Assembly (NCBI RefSeq): GCF_014647975.1
Contig: NZ_BMQF01000003.1
Span: 620,001-684,000, forward strand
Length of the DNA stretch: 64,000 bases
Direction: 5' to 3'
DNA from: Streptomyces fumigatiscleroticus
Lineage (GTDB): Bacteria > Actinomycetota > Actinomycetes > Streptomycetales > Streptomycetaceae
A model generated the notes under the pieces. It made no database searches. It was not told where the DNA came from and worked only from the letters and a program-made list of their open reading frames with translations. Below are positions 36,224 through 45,868 of this stretch, piece by piece. The stretch's first letter is position 1. Every line of letters starts with the position of its first letter. The position numbers and the translations under genes were made by a program.

Positions 36224-37267
36224 GTGACAAGTCCTATCGACATCGAGGGCGGCGGGTCGTCGGCCGCCGTCGACGGCGCACCGGAGCCGACGGAGAAGGG
36301 CGGGGCCAGAAGCCTCGAAGGCCGCTCCCCCGGACAGCTGATGTGGCTGCGGTTCAAGCGTGACCGGACCGGTGTCATCTGTGCCTGGGTGGTGCTCGCC
36401 TACTTCGTGATCGCCGCGCTGGCACCGGTGATCGCCAAAGTGTACGGGAAGAACCCGTACGCGCTGTACGGGCAGGATCCCGAGTACGCCGACGCGCACC
36501 CGGTCCTCGACGACTTCGGGCTTCCGCTGGGCTATTTCGGGGGGGTCTCGGGGGAGCACTGGTTCGGCGTCGAGCCGCAGTTCGGGCGGGACGTCTTCAC
36601 CATGCTGCTCTACGGCATGCGCACCTCGCTGTACATGGCGCTGGGCGTGAGCACGCTGCTGATGGTGACGGGTGTGGTCGTCGGGCTGATCGGCGGTTAC
36701 TTCGCCGGCCGCACCGACTACTTCCTCGGCCGGGTCACCGACTTCTTCCTCTCCTTTCCGCAACAGCTCTTCTTCATCGCCTTCATGCCGGTGGTGACCG
36801 CCTTCTTCGTGGACCCGCGGGACGAGACCCCCACCTACTTCCGGGCGCTGGCCATTCTGATCGTGCTGTGGCTGCTGGGCTGGATGAGCCCGGCCCGCCT
36901 GGTGCGGTCCACCGTGCTGTCCCTGCGCGAGCGGGAGTTCGTCGAGGCCGCCAAGGTGGCCGGCGCCTCGCCCTGGCGGATCGTCCGCAAGGAGATCCTG
37001 CCGAACGTGATCTCGCCGATCCTGATCCAGTACACGTACCAGCTTCCCAGCACGATTCTCACCATCGCGTTCCTGTCCTTCGCCGGTGTCGGCTTCGTCG
37101 AGCCGACCCCCGACTGGGGACGCATGTTCGCCACCGGAGCCAAGGTCGCCGAGCAGGACCCGGCGTTCATGTTCTTCCCGGGTGTGGCGCTGGTCGTCTT
37201 CGTTCTCTGTTTCAACCTCCTCGGAGACGCCGTACGGGACGCCCTCGATCCCAAGACGGGGCGGTAA
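36224..37267 (+). CDS. bldKA: BldKA oligopeptide ABC transporter permease (DppC-like)
   Basis: A 347-residue permease of the DppC/OppC type. A cytosolic N-terminal extension with SPGQLMWLRFKRDRTG is followed by six helices and the EAA loop EFVEAAKVAGASPWRIVRKEILPN, which contacts the ATPases. GTG at 36224; its Shine-Dalgarno is weak. The unusual order permease-SBP-permease-ATPase-ATPase and the position after typA are those of the S. coelicolor bldK locus, whose product imports a peptide needed for aerial mycelium formation. The name rests on this synteny. Confidence 0.82.
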   Translation: MTSPIDIEGGGSSAAVDGAPEPTEKGGARSLEGRSPGQLMWLRFKRDRTGVICAWVVLAYFVIAALAPVIAKVYGKNPYALYGQDPEYADAHPVLDDFGLPLGYFGGVSGEHWFGVEPQFGRDVFTMLLYGMRTSLYMALGVSTLLMVTGVVVGLIGGYFAGRTDYFLGRVTDFFLSFPQQLFFIAFMPVVTAFFVDPRDETPTYFRALAILIVLWLLGWMSPARLVRSTVLSLREREFVEAAKVAGASPWRIVRKEILPNVISPILIQYTYQLPSTILTIAFLSFAGVGFVEPTPDWGRMFATGAKVAEQDPAFMFFPGVALVVFVLCFNLLGDAVRDALDPKTGR

Positions 37268-37381
37268 GAGGGCCCGTCGGTGGGGGGACTGCCGCCCCTG
37301 TGTCGGCTCACCGGCCGCGTCAGGCAGTGCACAGCAGTGCTCAGTGGACAACAAACTCGACAGGGCAGGTGCATTCACCAG

Positions 37382-39178
37382 ATGAAGTCGTTCAGCTCAC
37401 GCACTGCGCGCGCCGTCGTGGTCGCGCTCGCGGCAGGTTCGCTCGTGCTCACCGGGTGCTCGGAGAACAAGGGCAGCGGCGATTCCGGGAAGAAGGCGGA
37501 GGAGGACCAGAAGGAGGCCGCGGTCCAGTCGAAGGCGGTCACCTATTCCGATGCCGCCGCGTCCACCGGACCGGCGAAGGAGGTGCCCGGCGCCCGCAGC
37601 GGCGGCACCATCCAGGTCTACCAGGAGGCCGGTCTGTCCCATCTCGACCCGGGTCAGATCTATGTCTCGGACGCCGGTCAGGTGGCCAATCTGATCTTCA
37701 GGGGCCTGACCAATTTCCAGGAGGACGGCAAGGGCGACGTGTCGGTCGTCGGTGACCTCGCCACCGATTCCGGCAAGTCCTCCGACGGCGGCAGGACATG
37801 GACGTTCACACTGAAGGACGGGGTGAAGGACCAGAACGGCAATCCCATCACCTCCGCCGACGTCCGGCACACCGTCGAGCGCCAGTACGCGAAGTTCATC
37901 TTCGACGGCCCGACCTATCTCCAGACCTGGCTGAGCGGCGCCAAGTACCGCGACGCCCTGCCCGACGGCGGCTTCGGCGGCAAGCGCCTGCCGGCCAGCG
38001 TGCTGGCGACGCCGGACGAGAAGACGGTCGTCTTCCATTTCGACACCCCGCGCCCCGACCTGCCGCAGACGCTGGCCATGCCGGGCTACTCCATCGTGCC
38101 GGAGAAGGGCGACACCAAGGAGAAGTACGACAAGGCCCCGGTGTCCACCGGCCCGTACAAGATCGCGGAGTACAAGGTCGGCAAGTCCCTCAAGCTGGTC
38201 AAGAACGAGAACTGGGACCCCAAGACCGACTCCGTGCGCCACCAGTACGTGGACGGCTACGACTTCGACTTCGGTGTCACGGAGTCGACCCAGACCAAGC
38301 GGCTCATCGCCGACCAGGGCGACGCGAAGAACGCCATCCAGCTCACCGGCGCCGTGGAGGCCACCCAGATCCAGGACGTCGTCAGCAAGCCGGACGTCAG
38401 CAAGCGCACCATCAAGGGCTACCAGACCTACGTCATGACGCTGACGTTCAACCTGGACCGGGTGAAGAACAAGAAGGTCCGCGACGCCGTGACCTACGCG
38501 GTCAACTCCAAGTCGCTCATCGCCGGCGAGGGCGGCGCGTACGGAGGCGACGTCGCCCCCAATCTCTTCGCCCCGACCCTGCCGGGCTACGAGGCGTCCT
38601 ACGACCCCTACGGCCGGCTCAAGTCGCCCTCCGGGAACATCGAGAAGGCCAAGGAACTGCTGAAGGACGTCCCGGCCGCCGAGAAGAAGCTCGTCTTCGT
38701 CTACCGCAACAACGAGGCGGGCCAGAAGCACAAGGTGGCCGTCGAGGACGCGCTGGGCAAGGCCGGCTTCGACGTCGTCTCCAAGGAGATCGACGCGGGC
38801 AGCTTCTACGAGCAGGTCGGCAAGTTGAAGAACCCCTACGACATGTACATCACGGGCTGGGGCCAGGACTGGCCGTCGCCGGCCACGGTCGTCACGCCGG
38901 TCTACGACGGTGACCAGATCGCCGACGGTTCGCCGAACTACTCGCACATCAACGACCCCAAGGTGCAGGAGCTGATCAAGAAGGCGCTCACCCAGGAGCC
39001 GACCGAGGCGGCCGCGACCTGGAAGGAAGCGCACCACTACATCCTGGAGAAGATCAACCCGGCCGCTCCGCTGTGGTACACGAAGCAGTTCCAGCTCTTC
39101 GGCTCGAACATCGGCGGCGCGCGGTACAGCACCGAGTCCAGCTACATCGACGTCAACCAGCTGTTCCTGAAGTCGTGA
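37382..39178 (+). CDS. bldKB: BldKB oligopeptide-binding lipoprotein
   Basis: A 598-residue SBP family 5 protein with a Sec-type lipoprotein signal: a basic N-terminus ([10 protein letters not shown]), a hydrophobic core and lipobox LTGC (Cys26). A Lys/Glu-rich linker precedes the SBP domain. It captures peptide outside the cell and hands it to BldKA/BldKC. The ATG at 37382 is 114 bp after bldKA. A hairpin follows the stop, which may raise binding-protein levels relative to downstream genes. Confidence 0.85.
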   Translation: MKSFSSRTARAVVVALAAGSLVLTGCSENKGSGDSGKKAEEDQKEAAVQSKAVTYSDAAASTGPAKEVPGARSGGTIQVYQEAGLSHLDPGQIYVSDAGQVANLIFRGLTNFQEDGKGDVSVVGDLATDSGKSSDGGRTWTFTLKDGVKDQNGNPITSADVRHTVERQYAKFIFDGPTYLQTWLSGAKYRDALPDGGFGGKRLPASVLATPDEKTVVFHFDTPRPDLPQTLAMPGYSIVPEKGDTKEKYDKAPVSTGPYKIAEYKVGKSLKLVKNENWDPKTDSVRHQYVDGYDFDFGVTESTQTKRLIADQGDAKNAIQLTGAVEATQIQDVVSKPDVSKRTIKGYQTYVMTLTFNLDRVKNKKVRDAVTYAVNSKSLIAGEGGAYGGDVAPNLFAPTLPGYEASYDPYGRLKSPSGNIEKAKELLKDVPAAEKKLVFVYRNNEAGQKHKVAVEDALGKAGFDVVSKEIDAGSFYEQVGKLKNPYDMYITGWGQDWPSPATVVTPVYDGDQIADGSPNYSHINDPKVQELIKKALTQEPTEAAATWKEAHHYILEKINPAAPLWYTKQFQLFGSNIGGARYSTESSYIDVNQLFLKS

Positions 39179-39196
39179 CCCGCCACGGCTGACTGC

Positions 39197-39223
39197 GGGG
39201 GTGCGCCGGCGTGGCGCACCCCC
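39197..39223 (+). terminator. Intercistronic hairpin bldKB-bldKC
   Basis: A perfect 11-bp stem (39197-39207 with 39213-39223), five-base loop and no U tract, 18 bases after the bldKB stop. Position and strength suit a partial terminator or a 3'-end stabiliser for the binding-protein message. The paralogous operon has an equivalent hairpin. Confidence 0.75.
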
Positions 39224-39272
39224 GGGGCTCCGCCCCCTCCCGACCGCCCATGCAGAGAGCAGCCCACCCGCC

Positions 39273-40250
39273 ATGCTTCAGTTCATCATCCGGCGCACGG
39301 TCGGTGCCGCCGTCACCTTGTTCCTGATCGGTGCCGCCACGTTCTTCCTGTTCGTGGCCGCGCCGTCCGACTACGCCTCGCTGGCCTGCGGCAAGGACTG
39401 CTCGGCCCAGCGGCTGGAGGACATCCGCGAGGCCCTCGGCCTCAATCTGCCCATCGCCCAGCAGTTCTGGGACTTCATGTCCGGCATCGTCATGGGGCGC
39501 GACTTCCCCAGCGGCCACTGCCCGGCGCCCTGCCTCGGGGAGTCGTTCTACTCGGGCGACCTGGTCTGGGACACCATCGCGGACCGCTTCCCGCTGACCC
39601 TGTCGCTGACCATCGGCTCCGCGGTCGTCTTCCTCGTCATCGGACTCGGCACCGGCATGCTCGCCGCCTTCCGGCGCGGCTCGCCCGTCGACAAGGCGGC
39701 CACGGGCGCCTCCATGGTGCTCAGCTCGTTCCAGATCTACTTCCTCGGCCCGATCGCCCTGACGGTCTTCGTCTACAGCACGGGCTGGATGGAGGATCCC
39801 AAGTACGTCCCCATCTCGCAGGACCCGATCGGCTGGTTGGTCGGGCTCTCCATCCCGATGGTCGTGATGGCCACCATCTTCACCGCCCAGTACACCCGTA
39901 TGGCACGCTCCTCGCTGATCGAGCAGCTCGCGGAGGACCATGTGCGCACGGCCCGCGCCAAGGGCATGTCGCAGCGGTACGTCTTCTTCCGCTACGCCTG
40001 GCGGGGCTCGCTCATCCCCATCGTCACCATCCTCGGCATCGACTTGAGCAGTCTGCTCGGCGGTGCCGTCGTCACCGAGCTGACCTTCTCGCTCCAGGGC
40101 ATCGGCCGTCTCGCGGTGGACGGCGCGGTCAACAAGGATCTGCCGCTGACCATGGGCGTCATGCTGGTGGGAGCCTTCGCCATCCTGGTGCTGAACATCT
40201 TCACCGACATCGCCTACGCCTGGATCGACCCCCGCGTCCGGCTTTCCTAG
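39273..40250 (+). CDS. bldKC: BldKC oligopeptide ABC transporter permease (DppB-like)
   Basis: A 325-residue DppB/OppB-type permease with an N-terminal helix ([21 protein letters not shown]). A large external loop contains paired cysteines ([16 protein letters not shown]). Five more helices follow, and the EAA loop is [21 protein letters not shown]. It pairs with BldKA to form the membrane channel. ATG at 39273. Sixteen bases separate its stop from bldKD. Confidence 0.82.
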   Translation: MLQFIIRRTVGAAVTLFLIGAATFFLFVAAPSDYASLACGKDCSAQRLEDIREALGLNLPIAQQFWDFMSGIVMGRDFPSGHCPAPCLGESFYSGDLVWDTIADRFPLTLSLTIGSAVVFLVIGLGTGMLAAFRRGSPVDKAATGASMVLSSFQIYFLGPIALTVFVYSTGWMEDPKYVPISQDPIGWLVGLSIPMVVMATIFTAQYTRMARSSLIEQLAEDHVRTARAKGMSQRYVFFRYAWRGSLIPIVTILGIDLSSLLGGAVVTELTFSLQGIGRLAVDGAVNKDLPLTMGVMLVGAFAILVLNIFTDIAYAWIDPRVRLS

Positions 40251-40265
40251 GGAGAGGCCACCACC

Positions 40266-41327
40266 GTGACCACAGTGACCAAGACCGAGGACGCGGCGGC
40301 CCCCGGCGGGCCGGAGAGCTTTCTGTCGGTCCGCGACCTGAGCGTGCGGTTCGCCACCGAGGACGGCGTCGTCAAGGCGGTCGACGGTCTCTCCTTCGAC
40401 GTCGAGCGGGGCCGGACCCTGGGCATCGTGGGCGAGTCCGGCTCCGGGAAGTCCGTGACCAACCTGACCATCCTGGGCCTGCACAACCCACGGAGCACCA
40501 CGGTCGACGGCGAGATCGTCCTCGACGGCAAGGAGCTCGTCACCGCCACCGAACGGGAGATGGAGCAGCTGCGCGGCAACAAGGCCGCCATGATCTTCCA
40601 GGACCCGCTCACCGCCCTGTCCCCGTACTACACGGTGGGCCGGCAGATCGCCGAGCCGTTCCGGAAACACACCGGTGCCTCCAAGAAGGCGGCCTGGGAG
40701 CGTGCCGTGGAGATGCTCGGCAAGGTCGGCATCCCCAATCCGGAGCAGCGGGCCAAGGACTACCCGCACCAGTTTTCCGGCGGTATGCGCCAGCGCGCGA
40801 TGATCGCCATGGCGCTGGTCTGCGACCCCGACCTGCTGATCGCCGACGAGCCGACCACGGCCCTCGACGTCACGGTGCAGGCGCAGATCCTCGACCTGCT
40901 CAAGGACCTCCAGCAGGAGTTCGGCTCGGCGATCATCTTCATCACCCACGACCTCGGTGTCATCGCCGACATGGCCGACGACATCATGGTGATGTACGCG
41001 GGCGGCGCCATCGAGCGCGGCACGACGGACCAGGTGCTCCGCTCGCCGCAGCACCCGTACACCTGGGGCCTGCTGAAGTCCATGCCGCGGCTCGACTCCG
41101 ACCTGGGCACCCCGCTCGCGCCGATCCCGGGCACCCCGCCGTCGCTGCTCGACCCGCCGTCCGGCTGCCGGTTCCATCCCCGCTGCACCTTCCAGGACCG
41201 GGTCGGCGGCGACCGCTGCGTCACCGAGCGCCCGCTGCTGGGGCCGGACCGGTCCTCCGCCTGCCATCTCACGGCGGAGCAGAAGCGGACCATCTTCGTC
41301 GAAGAGATCAAGCCCCGACTGGGCTAG
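40266..41327 (+). CDS. bldKD: BldKD oligopeptide ABC transporter ATPase (DppD-like)
   Basis: A 353-residue ABC ATPase. Walker A GESGSGKS is at 56-63, the signature is [10 protein letters not shown], and Walker [13 protein letters not shown] has the Asp-Glu pair at 194-195. The C-terminal oligopeptide-transporter extension carries the cysteine motif SGCRFHPRC. It energises uptake through BldKA/BldKC with BldKE. GTG at 40266 with GGGAGAGG upstream; 13 bp to bldKE. Confidence 0.85.
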   Translation: MTTVTKTEDAAAPGGPESFLSVRDLSVRFATEDGVVKAVDGLSFDVERGRTLGIVGESGSGKSVTNLTILGLHNPRSTTVDGEIVLDGKELVTATEREMEQLRGNKAAMIFQDPLTALSPYYTVGRQIAEPFRKHTGASKKAAWERAVEMLGKVGIPNPEQRAKDYPHQFSGGMRQRAMIAMALVCDPDLLIADEPTTALDVTVQAQILDLLKDLQQEFGSAIIFITHDLGVIADMADDIMVMYAGGAIERGTTDQVLRSPQHPYTWGLLKSMPRLDSDLGTPLAPIPGTPPSLLDPPSGCRFHPRCTFQDRVGGDRCVTERPLLGPDRSSACHLTAEQKRTIFVEEIKPRLG

Positions 41328-41340
41328 GAGGACAACCGCG

Positions 41341-42462
41341 ATGAAAGAGGACCTCGTCCTCCCCACCCCGCGCGAGGCGGCGGCCGGTGCCTCCGGCGAA
41401 CCGCTGCTGGTCGCCGAAGGTCTCACCAAGCACTTCCCGGTCAAGGGCGGCTTCCCCGTCCGGCGCACCGTCGGCCAGGTCCAGGCCGTCGACGGCATCG
41501 ACCTCACCGTGCATGTCGGCGAGAGCTTCGGCCTGGTGGGTGAGTCGGGCTGCGGCAAGTCGACCACGGGCAGACTCATCACCCGCCTGCTGGAGCCGAC
41601 CGGCGGCACCATCTCCTACCGCGGCCGGGACATCACCCGCGCCAGCCGCAGGCAGCTGGCGCCGATCCGGTCCGAGATCCAGATGATCTTCCAGGACCCG
41701 TACTCCTCGCTCAACCCGCGGCAGACGGTCGGCAAGATCATCTCCGGTCCGATGGAGATCAACGGCATCGATCCGGCCGGCGGCCGGGAGAAGCGCGTCC
41801 GCGAGCTGCTGGAGATCGTGGGCCTCAACCCCGAGCACTTCAACCGGTTCCCGCACGAGTTCTCCGGCGGCCAGCGCCAGCGTATCGGCGTGGCGCGGGC
41901 GCTGGCCCTGGAACCCAAGCTGATCGTGGCCGACGAGCCGGTCTCGGCGCTGGACGTGTCCATCCAGGCCCAGGTGGTCAACCTGCTCCAGAAGGTGCAG
42001 GAGGAGCTGGGTATCGCGTTCCTCTTCATCGCCCACGACCTGGCCGTCGTCCGGCACTTCTCGCAGCGCGTGGCCGTCATGTACCTCGGCAAGGTGATCG
42101 AGGTCGGCGACCGGGACTCCATCTACACCCGGCCCCGCCACCCCTACACCCACGCCCTGCTCTCCGCCGTGCCCGAGGTCAATGTGACGGGTGGCGACGA
42201 GTCCGGGCGCGAACGCATCCGCCTGGCCGGTGACGTGCCCTCGCCGATCAACCCGCCCTCCGGCTGCCGGTTCCGCACCCGCTGCTGGAAGGCGCAGGAC
42301 AAGTGCGCGGCCGAGGAGCCCCCGCTGGTCCGGCTCTCCGGCAACCGGGACGGCCATCTGACGGCCTGCCACTTCCCGGAGGAGCCGACGATCGAGGCGC
42401 GCGAGCAGGACATCGTGCTGGACCCGGCGCTGGCGGCGCTGGAGGAGACGGACGAGGACTGA
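41341..42462 (+). CDS. bldKE: BldKE oligopeptide ABC transporter ATPase (DppF-like)
   Basis: A 373-residue ABC ATPase, second of the pair. Walker A GESGCGKS is at 67-74, the signature is [15 protein letters not shown], and Walker B is [12 protein letters not shown]. The C-terminal oligo_HPY region has [12 protein letters not shown] at 41341 with AGGAGG upstream. It is the last gene of bldK and is followed by a terminator shared with the convergent paralogous operon. It is very similar to the converging DppF-like gene, which points to duplication. Confidence 0.85.
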   Translation: MKEDLVLPTPREAAAGASGEPLLVAEGLTKHFPVKGGFPVRRTVGQVQAVDGIDLTVHVGESFGLVGESGCGKSTTGRLITRLLEPTGGTISYRGRDITRASRRQLAPIRSEIQMIFQDPYSSLNPRQTVGKIISGPMEINGIDPAGGREKRVRELLEIVGLNPEHFNRFPHEFSGGQRQRIGVARALALEPKLIVADEPVSALDVSIQAQVVNLLQKVQEELGIAFLFIAHDLAVVRHFSQRVAVMYLGKVIEVGDRDSIYTRPRHPYTHALLSAVPEVNVTGGDESGRERIRLAGDVPSPINPPSGCRFRTRCWKAQDKCAAEEPPLVRLSGNRDGHLTACHFPEEPTIEAREQDIVLDPALAALEETDED

Positions 42463-42483
42463 CCCGCGGACCCGGGAAAGGGC

Positions 42484-42516
42484 GAGGGCCCGCGCCTGGG
42501 GGAGGCACGGGCCCTC
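42484..42516. terminator. Terminator between the two convergent bldK-type operons
   Basis: GAGGGCCCG (42484-42492) pairs with CGGGCCCTC (42508-42516). After one mismatch an inner GCCT/AGGC pairing extends the stem. A second, looser AACGGAC/GTCCGTT pairing lies at about 42528-42570. The site sits between convergent genes and can serve both. Confidence 0.75.
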
Positions 42517-42603
42517 GGTCCCCTGGAAACGGACGTCCGGGCTCGGGTCAATGGGCCGTGAAAGTCCGTTCCGCGGGCGGCGGCTGACGGGAAAGGGGTG
42601 TTG

Positions 42604-43647
42604 TCAGGCCGCTGCCCGGGGGGTCTTGTCGAGACGGTCCGCCGGGGCGGAGTTCCCCGTCTCGGGGTAGTGGCAGGCCGTGAGGTGGCCGGGCTTGTTG
42701 CCCTCCACCTGCACCAGCGGCGGTGCCTCGGTCGCGCACTTCTCCGTCGCCTTCCAGCAGCGGGTGCGGAACCGGCAGCCGGAGGGCGGGTTGATCGGCG
42801 AGGGCACGTCACCGGTGAGCCGGATGCGCTCGCGGGGCGTGTCGTCCACCGTCGCCTCGGGCACGGCGGAGAGCAGGGCCCGCGTGTACGGGTGGCGCGG
42901 GTTGCCGTAGAGGTCGTCGCGGTCGGCGATCTCGACGATCTTACCCAGGTACATGACGGCCACGCGCTGCGAGAAGTGCCGGACGATGGCCAGGTCGTGG
43001 GCGATGAAGACGAACGCGATACCCAGCTCCTCCTGCACCTTCTGGAGCAGGTTGACCACCTGGGCCTGGATGGACACGTCCAGCGCCGAGACCGGCTCGT
43101 CGGCCACGATCAGCTTGGGTTCCAGGGCCAGCGCCCGCGCCACGCCGATACGCTGGCGCTGGCCGCCGGAGAACTCGTGCGGGAACCGGTTGAAGTGCTC
43201 GGGGTTGAGGCCCACGATCTCCAGCAGTTCGCGGACGCGCTTCTCCCGGCCGCCGGCCGGATCGATGTCGTTGATCTCCATCGGACCGGAGATGATCTTG
43301 CCGACCGTCTGCCGCGGGTTCAGCGACGCATAGGGGTCCTGGAAGATCATCTGGATCTCGGACCGGATCGGCGCCAGCTGCTTGCGGCTGGCGTGGGTGA
43401 TGTCCTTGCCCTGGTAGGAGATGGTGCCGCCGGTCGGCTCCAGCAGGCGGGTGATCAGCCGGCCCGTGGTCGACTTGCCGCAGCCGGACTCGCCGACCAG
43501 ACCCAGGCTCTCGCCCTGGGCGACCTGGAAGTCCAGACCGTCGACGGCCTGGACGGCACCGACCGTACGCCGGATCGGGAAGCCGCCCTTGACCGGGAAG
43601 TGCTTGGTCAGACCGGTGACGTCCAGGAGAGGTTCGGTGTTGCTCAT
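42604..43647 (-). CDS. Oligopeptide ABC transporter ATPase (DppF-like), bldK paralogue
   Basis: A 347-residue ABC ATPase with [23 protein letters not shown] and [12 protein letters not shown]. Long stretches are the same as in BldKE, including [20 protein letters not shown] start at the ATG at 43647 (MSNTEPLLDV); the longer frame upstream is the antisense shadow of the neighbouring gene. It is the fifth and last gene of the minus-strand operon, 26 bp after the DppD-like gene. Confidence 0.88.
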   Translation of the reverse strand: MSNTEPLLDVTGLTKHFPVKGGFPIRRTVGAVQAVDGLDFQVAQGESLGLVGESGCGKSTTGRLITRLLEPTGGTISYQGKDITHASRKQLAPIRSEIQMIFQDPYASLNPRQTVGKIISGPMEINDIDPAGGREKRVRELLEIVGLNPEHFNRFPHEFSGGQRQRIGVARALALEPKLIVADEPVSALDVSIQAQVVNLLQKVQEELGIAFVFIAHDLAIVRHFSQRVAVMYLGKIVEIADRDDLYGNPRHPYTRALLSAVPEATVDDTPRERIRLTGDVPSPINPPSGCRFRTRCWKATEKCATEAPPLVQVEGNKPGHLTACHYPETGNSAPADRLDKTPRAAA

Positions 43648-43673
43648 GATGGTGAAGTCCCGTCTCGTGTACG

Positions 43674-44711
43674 TCAGTGCTGCCGGGATCCGGCGAAGTC
43701 GGCGAAGAGCTCCCGGCGCTGCTCCGGGGTGAGGTGGCAGGCGGAACCCCGGCCGTCCACCACCTCCAGCGGCGGCCGTTCGGTGGAGCACAGCCCGTCC
43801 GCGACCTTCTCGGCGAAGGCGCAGCGCGGGTGGAAGCGGCAGCCGGAGGGCGGGTTGAGCAGCGAGGGCGGGGAGCCCGGGATCGGCGACAGCGGCACGT
43901 CGACCGGTCCGTCCAGCGCCGGCATGGAGCTGAGCAGACCCAGCGTGTAGGGGTGCTGCGGGTCGCGCAGCACCTCCTCCTTGGTGCCGCGCTCCACGCA
44001 CCGGCCGCCGTACATCACCAGCACGTCGTCCGCGATGTCGGCGATGACGCCGAGGTCGTGGGTGATGAAGATGATGGCGGTGCCGAACTCCTGCTGGAGG
44101 TCCTTGAGCAGGTCCATGATCTGGGCCTGCACCGTCACGTCCAGGGCCGTGGTCGGCTCGTCGGCGATGAGCAGCTCCGGGTCGCAGACCAGCGCCATGG
44201 CGATCATCGCGCGCTGGCGCATACCGCCGGAGAACTGGTGCGGGTAGTCGTCCACGCGGACGTCCGGCTGCGGGATGCCGACCCGGCGCAGCATCTCGAT
44301 CGCCCGGTCCCGGGCCTCCTTCTTGGAGCAGCCCGTGTGCTTGCGGTAGGTCTCGCCGATCTGCCTGCCGACGGTGTGGTACGGCGACAGCGAGGCGAGC
44401 GCGTCCTGGAAGATCATGGACATCTTGTTGCCGCGCAGCTTCTCCAGCGTCTTCTCCGGAGCGCCGTTCAGCTCGTCGCCGTCCAGGACGATGGAGCCCT
44501 CGACCGTGGTGCTGTCCGGGTTGTGCAGACCCAGGATGGTCAGGTTGGTGACCGACTTGCCGGACCCCGACTCACCCACGATGCCCAGCGTCTTGCCGCG
44601 TACGAGGTCGAAGGAGAGACCGTCGACGGCCTTGACGACGCCGTCCTCGGTCGAGAAGTGCACCTTCAGGTCCTTGATGGACAGGAAGGGCTGCTGATCG
44701 GTGCTCGTCAC
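43674..44711 (-). CDS. Oligopeptide ABC transporter ATPase (DppD-like), bldK paralogue
   Basis: A 345-residue ABC ATPase with [27 protein letters not shown] and [12 protein letters not shown], and the C-terminal SGCRFHPRC motif. It is the counterpart of BldKD and shares its family-specific segments ([17 protein letters not shown]). GTG at 44711; about 50 bp from the permease gene. It pairs with the DppF-like ATPase downstream. Confidence 0.88.
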   Translation of the reverse strand: MTSTDQQPFLSIKDLKVHFSTEDGVVKAVDGLSFDLVRGKTLGIVGESGSGKSVTNLTILGLHNPDSTTVEGSIVLDGDELNGAPEKTLEKLRGNKMSMIFQDALASLSPYHTVGRQIGETYRKHTGCSKKEARDRAIEMLRRVGIPQPDVRVDDYPHQFSGGMRQRAMIAMALVCDPELLIADEPTTALDVTVQAQIMDLLKDLQQEFGTAIIFITHDLGVIADIADDVLVMYGGRCVERGTKEEVLRDPQHPYTLGLLSSMPALDGPVDVPLSPIPGSPPSLLNPPSGCRFHPRCAFAEKVADGLCSTERPPLEVVDGRGSACHLTPEQRRELFADFAGSRQH

Positions 44712-44763
44712 GGGGACGCTCCAGAAGGGGGTGATGCGAGGGGGGCTGGCGGGGTGGGCGGGA

Positions 44764-45744
44764 TCAGGCGAGCCGGATACGCGGGTCGATGAGGGCGTAA
44801 CAGGCGTCCACGACGATGTTGGCGACCACCACGAAGGAGGCGGTGAGCACCATGACGCCGAGCAGCATCGGCAGGTCGTTGGTGGTGACCGACTTCACGG
44901 CGAGCATGCCCAGGCCCTGGATGCTGAAGGTCTTCTCGGTGATCATCGCGCCGCCGAGCAGGACACCCAGGTCGATGCCGAAGATGGTGACGATCGGGCC
45001 CATCGCGCCGCGCCAGGCGAAGCGGAAGAAGACGGTACGGCGGGACAGGCCCTTGGCCCGGGCCGTACGGACGAAGTCCTCGTTGAGGGTCTCCACCAGC
45101 TGCGATCGGGTCATACGCGTGTAGTTCGCGGTGAAGATCAGCGCGAGCACCAGCCAGGGGAGCAGCAGTCCGCCGAACCAGGCGCCCGGGTTCTCGGAGA
45201 AGGGTGTGTACGACGGCTGGGACATGATGTGCCACTGGTACACGAAGAGGAACATGGCCAGCGTGCCGACGAAGTAGATCTGCATCGAGGAGGCGACCAG
45301 CGAGGCACCGCTGGCGATCTTGTCGAGCGGCTTGCCCTGCTTGACGGCGGCGAGCATGCCGGCGCCGATGCCGAAGACGAGGAAGACCACGGCCGCGCCG
45401 AGGGCGAGCGAGAAGGTCGTCGGGAAGCGGTCGAGCACGGTGGAGAGCACGGGCTCGCGGTTGATGAACGAGTAGCCCAGGCAGGGCGCGTCGCAGTTGC
45501 CGAAGCCCGGGTAGTCACGGCCCAGGAAGATTCCGGTGAGCCAGTGCCAGTACTGCAACGGCACCGACTCGTCCATCCCCGTGTTGTGCTTGATGAGCGC
45601 GAGCGTCTCCGGGGTACAGATCTTGCCGCACGCCATCCGGGCCGGGTCGCGCGGCACCGCGTAGAAGAGCATGAACGTGATCGCGCTGATGATCAGCAGC
45701 GTGATCACGGCGCCGAGGAACCGGCGGACGAGGAAGCGAAGCAT
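44764..45744 (-). CDS. Oligopeptide ABC transporter permease (DppB-like), bldK paralogue
   Basis: A 326-residue DppB-type permease and counterpart of BldKC. It has the N-terminal helix LVRRFLGAVITLLIISAITF, the same Cys-containing external loop (MACGKICT, NCDAPCLG), and the EAA loop [22 protein letters not shown] at 45744 with GGAAAG upstream. It is separated from the binding-protein gene by 124 bp that include a hairpin. Confidence 0.88.
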   Translation of the reverse strand: MLRFLVRRFLGAVITLLIISAITFMLFYAVPRDPARMACGKICTPETLALIKHNTGMDESVPLQYWHWLTGIFLGRDYPGFGNCDAPCLGYSFINREPVLSTVLDRFPTTFSLALGAAVVFLVFGIGAGMLAAVKQGKPLDKIASGASLVASSMQIYFVGTLAMFLFVYQWHIMSQPSYTPFSENPGAWFGGLLLPWLVLALIFTANYTRMTRSQLVETLNEDFVRTARAKGLSRRTVFFRFAWRGAMGPIVTIFGIDLGVLLGGAMITEKTFSIQGLGMLAVKSVTTNDLPMLLGVMVLTASFVVVANIVVDACYALIDPRIRLA

Positions 45745-45826
45745 GGGGGAGTGGCTTTCCTGGGAGGGCCGTCGTGCGGATCGGGCCGGGCCGGGTTGAC
45801 CGGTGGCCCGGAGGACGAGAGCCGAG

Positions 45827-45855
45827 GGTGGGGGCGGCCGGCGGCCGCCCCCACC
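45827..45855 (-). terminator. Intercistronic hairpin after the second binding-protein gene
   Basis: A perfect 13-bp stem (45827-45839 with 45843-45855), three-base loop, 13 bases after the stop of the minus-strand binding-protein gene and before its permease gene. The sequence differs from the bldKB hairpin, but the position in the operon is the same. Confidence 0.78.
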
Positions 45856-45868
45856 GCTCAGGGACGGA

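Noticed and set aside
42604..44001. Extended start for the DppF-like ATPase in the minus-strand operon
   Set aside because: The extra N-terminal residues are the shadow of the DppD-like gene. MSNTEPLLDV at 43647 is the natural start.
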